A DNA stretch of 64,000 nt from Dethiosulfatarculus sandiegensis (GTDB lineage: Bacteria; Desulfobacterota; Desulfarculia; Desulfarculales; Desulfarculaceae): NCBI RefSeq assembly GCF_000931935.2, contig NZ_AZAC01000012.1, positions 1 to 64,000 on the forward strand, given 5' to 3'. The position numbers and the translations under genes were made by a program. Positions 16,446 to 24,849 of this stretch are shown here, piece by piece; the first letter of the stretch is position 1, and the number at the start of each line of letters is the position of its first letter. The notes under the pieces were generated by a model, which searched no databases, was not told where the DNA came from, and saw nothing but the letters and a program-made list of their open reading frames with translations.

Positions 16446-16934
16446 ATGCACTCATTGCAGAAAGATCTGGAAAAATTGCATGAGCAGCTCAAAAATGGGG
16501 CTATCCAAAGGGCTTACAGGGCGCTGGTATTTTACATGATGGAATTGCGAACCCATTTCAAAAACACCTATCCGGATTATTCAGTATCGGCCCTCTATCA
16601 GGGATATATGGATATGACCTATTTCGCAATTTCTCCTCAGTCGTTCAAAAAACGTGATCTAAAGGTTGCCATTGTTTTTAATTATGAGGCTTTTCGTTTT
16701 GAAGTTTGGCTCGCAGGAAGAAACAAGAAAGTAAACCAACAATATTGGGAACTGTTTAAGGATCAAAATTGGCCGTCATATCGCATAGTCACACCAGGTA
16801 GAGGAGTAGATTCAATTATTGAGTGTGATCTGGCCTCCAGTTTTAACCTCAGTGACACGGATGCCCTAACAAATCGGATTGAAATCGGTGCAGGCGCATT
16901 TATCAAAGATATTGAGGAGCTTGCCTGGAAGTGA
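16446..16934 (+). CDS. DUF7000-like conserved protein
   Basis: 162 residues from ATG 16446, 4 nt after a GGGGG run (AAAGGGGG). Recognisable family text: IQRAYRALVFYMMELRTHFKN, then YPDYSVSALYQGYMDMTYFA, LKVAIVFNYEAFRFEVWLAGRNKKV, YWELFKDQNWP and GVDSIIECDL. I recall this pattern from a family of uncharacterised proteins scattered in Firmicutes and other bacteria, which fits horizontal acquisition. Soluble, no known active site. Function unknown. Confidence 0.7.
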   Translation: MHSLQKDLEKLHEQLKNGAIQRAYRALVFYMMELRTHFKNTYPDYSVSALYQGYMDMTYFAISPQSFKKRDLKVAIVFNYEAFRFEVWLAGRNKKVNQQYWELFKDQNWPSYRIVTPGRGVDSIIECDLASSFNLSDTDALTNRIEIGAGAFIKDIEELAWK

Positions 16935-16960
16935 GCGCCGCCCAAAGGCAGAAGGGCCGA

Positions 16961-17006
16961 TCAACACCCCGAGAGGGATATTTTCCCAGGGTGTTGATAA
17001 CTTTTT
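16961..17006 (+). terminator. Intrinsic terminator between DUF7000 gene and pyrR
   Basis: TCAACACCC (16961-16969) pairs with GGGTGTTGA (16989-16997), followed by TAACTTTTT. The two genes converge here, so it may serve both. Confidence 0.65.
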
Positions 17007-17026
17007 GAAATTTAAAGGTAAAAACT

Positions 17027-17611
17027 TTAAGAAGCCCGACTGGTGCGGTATTTGTGATCTTCCAGGATGGCGTGGTCTTCACGGGGGTCCAAGTGCAGGT
17101 AAACATTAACCGATTGGTGGCGGTCGGTTTTAAGGGGAAGCCCCACATAATCGGCGGCAATGGGGAATTCCCGATGAGCCCGTTCGATTAAAACGGCAAG
17201 CTCCACTTTGCCCGGTCGCCCCTGGCTGAAAAGACCTTCCAGGGCGGCCCTGATGGTGCGACCGGTAAAAAGCACGTCGTCTATTAAGATGATGGTGCGA
17301 TCATCCGGGTCAAAGGGAATATTGGTGGCCTGGTGCACCGGCACCTGGGAAAGGCGGGTGAAATCATCCCGGTAAAAACTGATCTCCACCATACCCTTGG
17401 GCAGATCCAGGTCCTTAACCCCGCTTTTTTCACTAAGCGCCTTTTCGACCCTGCGGATCAAAAGATCCCCGCCCGAGTGCACCCCCACCAGGCAAAGGTC
17501 TCTGGGATCCGGGTGTTTTTCCAGTATCTGAAGGGCGATTTTGTCGATTGCCTTGGCAATCTGGTTGGTATTCAGGATTTTAACCCCTTGCGGGTTTGCA
17601 GGCTTTCCCAT
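17027..17611 (-). CDS. pyrR: PyrR-type uracil phosphoribosyltransferase / pyr operon regulator
   Basis: 194 residues from ATG 17611, with GGAGG five nt upstream. The PRPP-binding loop TIILIDDVLFTGRTIRAALE is present, as is CLVGVHSGGDLLIRRV near the N-terminus and VELAVLIERAHREFPI, ADYVGLPLKT at the end, all PyrR marks. In Gram-positives PyrR binds pyr mRNA to attenuate transcription and also has weak uracil phosphoribosyltransferase activity. No pyr genes are next to it here, so its regulatory targets would be elsewhere. Confidence 0.9.
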   Translation of the reverse strand: MGKPANPQGVKILNTNQIAKAIDKIALQILEKHPDPRDLCLVGVHSGGDLLIRRVEKALSEKSGVKDLDLPKGMVEISFYRDDFTRLSQVPVHQATNIPFDPDDRTIILIDDVLFTGRTIRAALEGLFSQGRPGKVELAVLIERAHREFPIAADYVGLPLKTDRHQSVNVYLHLDPREDHAILEDHKYRTSRAS

Positions 17612-17749
17612 GATATCCTCCCACAGTAACTCTAGAAAAATCCAGATCAAGGACCGGCCGCAGCAATCAGGTACTTGAACTGTTTGCGAGGAAAAAAGTA
17701 TTGATATCACTTATATTTTGGAAAGTCAAGCAAAACAGAAATAGGGAAA

Positions 17750-17781
17750 GGCAGCTTCGCCCACAGGTGACCGAAGCTGCC
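17750..17781 (-). terminator. Hairpin terminator after pckG
   Basis: GGCAGCTTCG (17750-17759) and CGAAGCTGCC (17772-17781) form a 10-bp perfect stem with a 12-nt loop. On the plus strand TTTTTT follows; on the minus strand TTTCCCTATTT follows, so it can act for the pckG transcript. Confidence 0.7.
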
Positions 17782-17805
17782 TTTTTTGAGGGGTCATTAA
17801 TCAGT

Positions 17806-19758
17806 TTAAAGTTGATCGGGCATAATCACCGCGCCAAATTTTTCCTTAAGTTCCTGCATAGCCTTTTTCTGCTCTTCATAGATTTCAAAAAGGCGTTTAG
17901 GCATGTTGTCTTCTTTTTTAAATGCCTCGTATTGCATGTCTATACGCGCGATGATCTTGTCCGTATAGAGGGCAAACTGTTTTTCGTAAAGTTCCTTGGG
18001 ATACTCCTTGCCCAGGATATCCTTGAACATGTTTTTCAAGTCTTCATATTTGGGCAAAAGACCGATGGGCGTGTCTATGGCCTCGACTTCATTGTAGACC
18101 AGCCTGTCCAGCCAGCCCATCCAGACCTTGACATCGCGTTTTTCGCCCAAAAGGCCCTGACCCGCGCCGCCTCTGGCTTCATGGGTGAGGAAGTAGTTGA
18201 GGCCGGCCATTATGGGACGGTTTTCCGGTTTGATTTTCTCACTGTTAAAGAACTCGAACTGGGCCACCATGTTGTCGCCCAAAGCGCCGGGAATAAAGGG
18301 CTGGTTGGCCCAGGGCTGACGTTTTACGCCCGTGGCGCCCACCTCGGTGGCAGTGGCTTTGCTCACAATGGAAGCGCCGATCACCACACCTTCGTCCGGG
18401 TCTTTGGCTACGCGGATGGGAGGCATGGTGTCCGCATCCCTGCCGTTATAGGTGAAGACCTTGGTCACCACACCGGCCGGGTCGGTGAGTTTGGGGCTGT
18501 AGTTGGCCAAAGATTCGGCCCGGACCGTGAACCGGGCATTGGGGTGGGAGAGGGGGACGGCCTTGCCGTTGGCATCGGTCTTACCCTCGAACCAGTCGCC
18601 CTGGAAGTTGAACCCCTTGTCCGGATGGGATTCGCCGTTGCCGATCCAATGGGGTTTTTTCTCGTCGTCCACCAGCACGTTGGAGAAAATGACCTCGGCC
18701 TTTTCCTCCCGCAGAATGCTCATGATATCCGGGTCGTCGGTCCAGTTGACATCCTCGATGATGCCGAATATTCCGGTCTCCGGGTTGATGCTTCGGATGG
18801 TGCCGTCGTCCGCGATCCAGATCTGGGCCAGGTCGTCGCTGATAAATTCGTCTCCCACCATGGCTGTGGTGGTTTTTCCGCAGCCCGAAGGGGCCGCTCC
18901 GGCAAAAAACGTCACCCTGCCGCCGGGACCTTTAAGCCCGGTGATAAACATATGCTCGCTCAACTCTTCGCCTCGGCGATAATAAGTGGCCCGGTCCACG
19001 GCAAAGCGATGGTTGCCTTTTTTCAGCAAAAGGGTGTTGCCGGCATAGGTGCAGAAGGTGGCAAAGGTTGTCTGATGGGCGCGGTCCATGAAAACCCTGG
19101 CGTTCGGCAGGTCTTCGGGACGGTTGGGGCCCTGGCAATGGATATTGGTGAAAAAGTGGCCGACACGGTCAACTTCGGCGTTAAAGTCCTCAAAGCAGTT
19201 GCGGTAAAGGAGTTCCGCCGAGTGGCACACATAAAGGCTTGTGGTGGCCTCAATCGCCGGGATGGCGGCCTTGGCGCCCACAGGACCCCTGGAATAGAAT
19301 CCCACCACCAGGGTCATGCCTTTCATGCAGCCGACCATGTATTTTTTTACGTAGTCATAGGCGTCTTCACGGCTGATGCGCTGGGCCAGGGAGCTTACGG
19401 TCTCGTCGTCATTGGCTATATAATATGTGCGGTCCACAATACGGGCCTGCTCTTCGGCCAAGTCATAATGCAGGGTGTGGCCATTGATCGCAAGCGCGCT
19501 TTCTTCGCCAAGGTCCAGGCACATCTGACGTATGCGGGCCTTGTCTTTTTCATCGCCGGTATTTATGAAGACTTTGTCAGGCTGCCCCAAGGCAATAGCA
19601 TTGGCTATCTTCAGGCGGGCTTCTTGGGACTTGATTTTTTGGATTTTGTCAAATTCAGAGGCTTCCATCTTCTGTTTGAAGATTTCCACCACCTCGGCGT
19701 CGGTTTTAATTCCGCCGATGTCCGTAGTGATATCGATGCCTTTTTTCAATTCGAACAT
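17806..19758 (-). CDS. pckG: Phosphoenolpyruvate carboxykinase (GTP)
   Basis: 650 residues, full length for the GTP-type enzyme, which converts oxaloacetate plus GTP to PEP, CO2 and GDP (gluconeogenesis, or CO2 fixation in reverse). ATG 19758 follows AGGAG by 5 nt. Nucleotide loop FFAGAAPSGCGKTTTAM (the hyper-reactive Cys of the P-loop is kept), metal/substrate motifs DDLAQIWIADDG and GPVGAKAAIP with YFLTHEARGGAGQ. The P-loop deviates slightly from the common FPSACGKTN form, as in some anaerobic bacterial/archaeal variants. Single-gene unit with its own terminator at 17750. A 697-codon antisense open frame covers the gene but is a codon-bias shadow. Confidence 0.95.
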   Translation of the reverse strand: MFELKKGIDITTDIGGIKTDAEVVEIFKQKMEASEFDKIQKIKSQEARLKIANAIALGQPDKVFINTGDEKDKARIRQMCLDLGEESALAINGHTLHYDLAEEQARIVDRTYYIANDDETVSSLAQRISREDAYDYVKKYMVGCMKGMTLVVGFYSRGPVGAKAAIPAIEATTSLYVCHSAELLYRNCFEDFNAEVDRVGHFFTNIHCQGPNRPEDLPNARVFMDRAHQTTFATFCTYAGNTLLLKKGNHRFAVDRATYYRRGEELSEHMFITGLKGPGGRVTFFAGAAPSGCGKTTTAMVGDEFISDDLAQIWIADDGTIRSINPETGIFGIIEDVNWTDDPDIMSILREEKAEVIFSNVLVDDEKKPHWIGNGESHPDKGFNFQGDWFEGKTDANGKAVPLSHPNARFTVRAESLANYSPKLTDPAGVVTKVFTYNGRDADTMPPIRVAKDPDEGVVIGASIVSKATATEVGATGVKRQPWANQPFIPGALGDNMVAQFEFFNSEKIKPENRPIMAGLNYFLTHEARGGAGQGLLGEKRDVKVWMGWLDRLVYNEVEAIDTPIGLLPKYEDLKNMFKDILGKEYPKELYEKQFALYTDKIIARIDMQYEAFKKEDNMPKRLFEIYEEQKKAMQELKEKFGAVIMPDQL

Positions 19759-20437
19759 GGGAACTCCTATCCATGCTTATGCGGTCATGCCTGACCGCCC
19801 CTTGTTGTTTCACCAGGGGAGAGGGGAATGAAAACGAGACCTCACCCCTGGAGAAAGCGAATTCTTCCGTTTCTGACCCTCTTCTTTGGATCAAAGCAAT
19901 CGGTTCTTCCTGTCGAAATAGTTAAGGCAGGCGGCCCGATCCTTCGGTTCTGGCCGTTTAAACCGGCGCCTTGAGTCCAGTTTTGCTCCACACGCCTTTA
20001 AACGAGGTGAAAACCGGCCAGGTCTCACGTTAGTAACACCTCAAAAAGCTTGAGAAATAACGCAAGGTACAGCCAAGTCAACACCAACACATCAACACTG
20101 TAGCCTTTGTGTTACAGGCCAGTCAATAGCCTGTCCTAAATAAAAAAGCGCCACTTAAACCCAATTAAACCGCCCGGCAAACCAGTAATTACTGTTATTT
20201 TGATATTTAGGTTTACATAATATATCTTATGCGACTTAATATTAAGAAAAAGACAAATTCGGGGCAAACCACCCTGTTTGGGCTGAAACCGGATTGATCT
20301 GGAAGTTAAAGACCTTTGGTGCAAAAGACAGGTAAAACCAGGTACACTATCTTTTTAAGTTTATCCCGAGTCATTGGTGACCGGCCATGACTCCCTTTCC
20401 GCAAAACAGGCAAATTTTTCCAAGGAGGCTTTAAACG
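19759..20437. other. 679-nt intergenic region, divergent pckG / nitroreductase
   Basis: No gene-like frame and no RNA gene seen. The left part should hold the pckG promoter. Ribosome site AAGGAGG stands just before 20438. No operator or riboswitch pattern recognised. Confidence 0.5.
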
Positions 20438-21259
20438 ATGGCTTATATTGAGATCGACCAGGAGCTATGCCAAAAAGATGGTTTTTGCGCAGCGGTCTGT
20501 CCCATGGGCATTATTCTGGGAAAACCCAAGGATCTCCCCCAGACAGTCTCCGGCGGCGAAGATATCTGCATTGACTGCGGCCATTGCGTGGCGGTCTGTC
20601 CCACAACCGCCATAACCCAGCGGACCATGTCGCCTGACGACTGTCCACCCTTGGAAAAAAATGCGAATTGGGATCAGGACCAGGCTGAGGAGTTTTTGCG
20701 CAAGAGACGTTCCATAAGGGTCTATAAAAATGAGCCGATTGAAAAAGAAAAGCTGGAAAAGCTTATAGATGTAGCCAGGTACGCGCCAAGTGGCCATAAC
20801 ATCCAACCTGCTAGATGGCTGGTCATTCAAGATGCGGACGAAATGCACGCCATAGGTGGTCTGGTATGTGACTGGATGCGCTATATGGTTGAAAATAAAC
20901 CTAAAATAGCAAGAACCCTGTCGATGGATAAGATAATTGAGCTGTGGGATAAGGGAGTCGACCGCATCTTGAGAGGAGCGCCGCACTTGATTGTGGCCCA
21001 TGCCCATAAAGATGAACGAACCGCGCCCGCAGCCTGCACCATTGCCCTGGCCTATTTGGAACTATTTGCCCCCAGCCTGGGCCTGGGTTCATGTTGGGCG
21101 GGTTTCTTTAATACTGCTGCCAACTTATGGCAACCCTTAATGGATCGCCTGAACCTTCCCGAGGGACATGTCAGTCAAGGTGCGCAGATGGTGGGCTATC
21201 CCAAAATCGGATACCAGCGGCTTCCTTTGCGAAAACCCCCTGTCATTACCTGGCGCTAG
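20438..21259 (+). CDS. Ferredoxin-nitroreductase fusion protein
   Basis: 273 residues. Residues 1-65 are a 2x[4Fe-4S] ferredoxin domain; the second cluster is canonical (CIDCGHCVAVCP), the first is shortened (CQKDGFCAAVCP: three Cys before Pro rather than the usual spacing), a pattern common in this fusion family. From residue about 85 a nitroreductase FMN domain follows: FLRKRRSIRVYKNEPIEKEK, DVARYAPSGHNIQPARW and LGLGSCWAGF. Electrons from ferredoxins would flow to FMN and then to an unknown acceptor. Strong ribosome site (AAGGAGG). Monocistronic. Substrate unknown; such genes abound in strict anaerobes. Confidence 0.9.
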   Translation: MAYIEIDQELCQKDGFCAAVCPMGIILGKPKDLPQTVSGGEDICIDCGHCVAVCPTTAITQRTMSPDDCPPLEKNANWDQDQAEEFLRKRRSIRVYKNEPIEKEKLEKLIDVARYAPSGHNIQPARWLVIQDADEMHAIGGLVCDWMRYMVENKPKIARTLSMDKIIELWDKGVDRILRGAPHLIVAHAHKDERTAPAACTIALAYLELFAPSLGLGSCWAGFFNTAANLWQPLMDRLNLPEGHVSQGAQMVGYPKIGYQRLPLRKPPVITWR

Positions 21260-21692
21260 GAGAAAGCTCGGGCCGTTTATTCCGGATAACTACCTAAATA
21301 CACAAGTTTTTTAGTGTCCGGCCTAGGCGGCCCGCCAGAATCACCAACAAGAACATTAAAACGTCTTACAAAAATACTGGTGATACTTTTTTCTTTTCTT
21401 GGCACTTTCGTATTATTTTTTAGGTTCTGGCAAATCAGCACCTTCTGATTACAGTATTTTTATTTGTCAATAAAATTCTATCGTTATACTTTTATTTGAA
21501 GTGTTTATTTAATAATTTCTATGAGCTACCTGAATTCCACCCTCTTCTATTATTCATGTAACCCCCTGTTTCCACAGCTAAAGACAAATAAAATTTTTTG
21601 GAAAGGTTTTTTTTTAAAGTTTAAGGCCCTGATGGTCGATACATGTAATAGAAGAAATGTAACTTAACAAGAAAAAGGTAATTTTCTGGATT
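21260..21692. other. 433-nt AT-rich intergenic region
   Basis: No frame, RNA gene or clear hairpin recognised. A TTGGCAC at about 21399 recalls the -24 element of sigma-54 promoters but no -12 TTGC follows at the right distance. Confidence 0.45.
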
Positions 21693-22085
21693 ATGGTCGA
21701 ATTCCCCCCATATGTCAGGCTGGTTGTAAACAACGCCGCCAAACGGGTGGACGGGCATGACAAAGATGCGCCCCAGCGCACCAAAAAACAGGTCAAGCCC
21801 TCTGCTCCCACGGAACAGGCCTCAGCTACAGGCCGGGAAACCACTGCGCCCGGGGCGGCACCTGTTTCCTCCAAGTCCTTTAAACAGCCGACCGATATGG
21901 TGGATCTTATATCCAATGAAAACCGTCCAGCCCTGGACAGCCTGCCTCCCACTACAGAGGAAGCCGAAGAGGCCCTGGCCAGGCTGAAGGCGGATCTTCC
22001 GGCCATGGGTCAGGCAGTGGGGGATTTACATTCCAAGCTTGATCGCCGAGTTATTCTCACCCTTCTCGCCCCTTTGGTTCTTTAA
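21693..22085 (+). CDS. Unknown protein upstream of the rod/hook gene
   Basis: 130 residues. N-terminal MVEFPPYVRLVVNNAAK, a long Pro/Ala/Thr-rich disordered middle (residues about 25-65) and a helical C-terminus EEAEEALARLKADLPAMGQAVGDLHSKLD. No signal peptide. I recognise no family. It is followed after 94 nt by a flagellar rod/hook-type gene on the same strand, so a flagellar accessory role is possible. The ribosome site is weak, which lowers confidence. Confidence 0.5.
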   Translation: MVEFPPYVRLVVNNAAKRVDGHDKDAPQRTKKQVKPSAPTEQASATGRETTAPGAAPVSSKSFKQPTDMVDLISNENRPALDSLPPTTEEAEEALARLKADLPAMGQAVGDLHSKLDRRVILTLLAPLVL

Positions 22086-22179
22086 AACCTGCCCCAATGG
22101 CGTATTCGATCGTTTATTTGTATAATTACCATTACGGTGCAAGTATTTCCCTTAGGGGCTCCACATAGGAGAGCATAGA

Positions 22180-22896
22180 GTGGCCATCCAAGGAATTTGG
22201 GCCTCAGTATCCGGCATGCGAGTGGCCCAGAAAAAAATAGCCAATTCGGCTCATAATGTGGCGAATGCTTCCACATCCGGTTTTCAACCCCGACGCCTTG
22301 AACAGGCAGATACGGCCGGAGGCGGAGCCCAGATAACCGGATCCACTCAGATGTCCGGCGGCCCCCTGGTGAGCACAGGCAGGTCATTGGACCTTGCCGT
22401 AAACGGCGGCGGCTTTTTTGCCTTGGACGATGGCGACGGCGGTGTAGTCTATTCCAGGAACGGCAAGTTCATGCTCAACGACCAGGGGCAGGTTGTGGAC
22501 AACCAGGGCAGAACCCTGCGTCCTCCTTTCCAACTACCGGATAATGCAACCAATATCTCTGTCACGTCAGACGGTCGCATAGAGGCGCTGGATAATAATG
22601 GAGAGGTCCTGGCCCAGGGACAGATTCAGACTACGACTTTTGCCAATCCCGGCGGCCTGGAAGCGCTGGGGGGCAATGCCTACAGGGAGTCCCAAGCCTC
22701 CGGCCCGCCGGTTAACGCCAATCCCGGTGTCGAGGGGCACGGCAACCTGGCCTCAGGCATGATCCAGGCTTCCGGCACTGACTATCTGACCGAAATTACC
22801 ACCCAGATAGTCAACCAAAGATCCTTTGAAGCAAACCTGAAGGCGGTGCAGACTTATGACGAGATGTTGGGCACCCTTTTGGACAAAAAAACTTAA
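22180..22896 (+). CDS. Orphan flagellar basal-body rod/hook-family protein
   Basis: 238 residues from GTG 22180, 8 nt after AGGAG. The N-terminus (MAIQGIWASVSGMRVAQKKIANSAHNVANASTSGF) is the axial-protein rod domain; the middle SLDLAVNGGGFFALDDGDGG and VYSRNGKFMLNDQGQVVD matches FlgE/FlgF/FlgG; the C-terminus TDYLTEITTQIVNQRSFEANLKAVQTYDEMLGTLLD is the matching coiled-coil end. Length is close to FlgF/FlgG. No other flagellar gene lies nearby, so this is an orphan or a specialised axial component. Exported by the flagellar type III route, so no signal peptide is expected. Confidence 0.85.
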   Translation: MAIQGIWASVSGMRVAQKKIANSAHNVANASTSGFQPRRLEQADTAGGGAQITGSTQMSGGPLVSTGRSLDLAVNGGGFFALDDGDGGVVYSRNGKFMLNDQGQVVDNQGRTLRPPFQLPDNATNISVTSDGRIEALDNNGEVLAQGQIQTTTFANPGGLEALGGNAYRESQASGPPVNANPGVEGHGNLASGMIQASGTDYLTEITTQIVNQRSFEANLKAVQTYDEMLGTLLDKKT

Positions 22897-23170
22897 GCCT
22901 TTACTTTAAAAATAAAATCCCCCGGAAAACCCCTCTGCCAGGCTTTTAACAATCAACCTGCTCAACCCATACTTAGAACTAGTCAAATCCCCTTTCAAGG
23001 CCCTTCTCCCAATTTTTTGCAAATATGTCCGGCTTGTTTCGTACCGGGCGCGACTATAAGAACCAAGAAATTAAGCTTATGCCTTGTTGCTTTCATAAAT
23101 AGTCTTGGACCACTAACCCTCTATACTGTTACCATTAGGCAAATCACACACAGTGAAAGGTAGTTGCCAG

Positions 23171-23341
23171 ATGAACAGAATCAACCTTTCCTTTGCCTTA
23201 GGCCTTGGTTTAACGGTGGTGATTTCTTTTTTCCACGGCGCAGCGCAGATTTCAGATGTCAGCCTGCTGATCGGCCTCTTGGCGGCTTCATTGATTACAG
23301 GCGTTGCAATGAGTGTTAGTTCCGAATCGGAATCAGAATAG
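23171..23341 (+). CDS. Small two-helix membrane protein
   Basis: 56 residues from ATG 23171. Two hydrophobic stretches (LSFALGLGLTVVISFFHGAA and VSLLIGLLAASLITGVAM) joined by a short loop, ending in SSESESE. AAGG is found some 11 nt upstream. No family recognised. It ends 14 nt before the Nudix gene on the same strand. Confidence 0.45.
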   Translation: MNRINLSFALGLGLTVVISFFHGAAQISDVSLLIGLLAASLITGVAMSVSSESESE

Positions 23342-23355
23342 AAACGAAACGAAAT

Positions 23356-24045
23356 TTGAGCCAAAAAACAAAGATACTGAACCGTCTGGAAACCAGGCAG
23401 GCCCCCACCCTTGTCGGCAAAGGGAATTTTCTCACTCTAAATAAAAGACAGGTGCGAAACATATACGCAAACGGCGATACCAGTGTCTGGTACGACGTTG
23501 AAACAGCCGCCCCGCCTTTTTTGGATGCAGTTGTCCTGGTTTTGTATGCCGCGCCTGATACTGATCAGCCTCCCAGGATTCTTTTGCGCAAGGCAGCCCG
23601 GCCGGCGGCCTTTTTCAGATCCCTGGAACCCAGGTTGCGGGATTTGGATGGTGAAAACTTAAACGGCGTAATGTGGGAACTACCCGCCGGCGGGGTTGAG
23701 CCCGCCGATCTGGAGAATAACGGTGCCGGTGTTTCCGGCAGGGCGGTTTTAGAGGCCTGGGAAGAAGGCGGCTTTAGGGTTAAGGATGAAGATCTGGTTT
23801 CCTTGGGCGAGCCCCCCTTTTCAGCCCCGGCCTTGTGCACTGAAAGGCTGCATTTTTTCACCGCCCGGGTGGACCCGGCGGCAGCACAGCCGCCGGAAGG
23901 AGACGGCCACCCCATGGAAGAAGGGGCGGATCTGTGTTTTCTCAGTCTTGATCAGGCACTTGCCTGGTGCAGACAAGGCAAAATCATTGATTTGAAAAGC
24001 GAGGTAGGTCTAAATCGCTTCAGGGATTGGTGGGAGTCCCATTGA
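23356..24045 (+). CDS. Nudix hydrolase
   Basis: 229 residues from TTG 23356; no clear ribosome site, so the start is uncertain. A Nudix box is recognisable: WELPAGGVEP, then an inserted loop, then GRAVLEAWEEGGF, which keeps the REXXEEXG-like Glu pair for metal binding, although the first Arg-Glu is changed to R-A-V-L-E. Family members cleave nucleoside diphosphates linked to another moiety, ADP-ribose or NDP-sugar type for proteins of this length. Precedes the small secreted protein by 74 nt. Confidence 0.82.
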   Translation: MSQKTKILNRLETRQAPTLVGKGNFLTLNKRQVRNIYANGDTSVWYDVETAAPPFLDAVVLVLYAAPDTDQPPRILLRKAARPAAFFRSLEPRLRDLDGENLNGVMWELPAGGVEPADLENNGAGVSGRAVLEAWEEGGFRVKDEDLVSLGEPPFSAPALCTERLHFFTARVDPAAAQPPEGDGHPMEEGADLCFLSLDQALAWCRQGKIIDLKSEVGLNRFRDWWESH

Positions 24046-24119
24046 AACAGGCCTTGGCAAAGACGCCTGATGAACGTTCCAAGGTCATTGCAACCGCAGA
24101 TCATCCGGAGGAAGTGAAA

Positions 24120-24428
24120 ATGAAAAAAATCATTATTCCCTTGCTTGCCCTGACCCTTTTGACCCTGGCGGGATATGCCTGGGCAAAGGGACCTGTACAG
24201 GCTCCCATGCGCGGTAGCGCGTGCAACTGCTGCGCCCCTCCCCGCTTCCAGATTTTTCAAGCACCCAAGCCCTATGGCGGCCTTTTGATGGTGGACACCC
24301 AAACCGGGGAGACCTATCAAAGGATCATTGTCAACACCACCAACGCGGCAACAGGCGGTATTGATATCCGCTGGATGAAAATAGAGAAAAAGGGCCCCCA
24401 GAAAAACGAAACCGTGTTTTGGGATTAA
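24120..24428 (+). CDS. Small exported protein with a CNCC motif, unknown
   Basis: 102 residues from ATG 24120, 8 nt after GGAGG. Signal peptide MKKIIIPLLALTLLTLAGYA cut near AWAKG. The mature part has ACNCCAPPRFQIFQ, a Cys cluster that could bind metal or form disulfides, and a beta-rich stretch YGGLLMVDTQTGETYQRIIV. No known family. A good terminator follows (24500). Likely periplasmic. Confidence 0.65.
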   Translation: MKKIIIPLLALTLLTLAGYAWAKGPVQAPMRGSACNCCAPPRFQIFQAPKPYGGLLMVDTQTGETYQRIIVNTTNAATGGIDIRWMKIEKKGPQKNETVFWD

Positions 24429-24499
24429 ACGACACCAGAAAAAATCTGTTATATTGCAATCGGTTATATCGTTTTATCTTAATTTAAAGCTGGACTTTA

Positions 24500-24536
24500 A
24501 ACCGGCCCGGGATTTCAAAACCTGGGCCGGTTTTTT
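24500..24536 (+). terminator. Intrinsic terminator
   Basis: AACCGGCCC (24500-24508) pairs with GGGCCGGTT (24524-24532) and runs into TTTTTT. It closes the Nudix/small exported protein unit. Confidence 0.85.
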
Positions 24537-24849
24537 CGTCCCCTTCCGCCCTTTCCCAAAACGGCCTTCCAGAACCGATCCTTTTAAAAAAATGTTTAAT
24601 TTTAAATAGTTATCTAAATAAATCGCCAGGATATCACAAAGGTAACTCTTTGGGGGGGGATTATCCGACTCAACTATAGGTGGTTTGTCTCCGGGAAAAG
24701 GGGTGAACCACTAAAATCCTTGGGGTGTAATAACTGTTTTGTTTTAGGGAGCTAAACTCAGATTATTGAGCCTTTGCCTCTATTTTCCTGGTTTTTAATT
24801 CCAAGTACCATGCATAGACAGCAAAAATGAATAAAACCAGGGAAAAACT
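24537..24849. other. 313-nt region upstream of the histidine kinase operon
   Basis: No gene. Contains a run of eight G (about 24651-24658) and should carry the kinase-operon promoter, which I could not fix by eye. Confidence 0.4.

Noticed and set aside
17701..19794. 697-codon open frame on the plus strand
   Set aside because: It lies entirely antisense to pckG, whose protein is a clear full-length enzyme; the antisense frame is low-complexity His/Gly/Phe-rich and has no family, a codon-bias effect.
21395..21420. Sigma-54-like TTGGCAC element
   Set aside because: No -12 TTGC at the required spacing.
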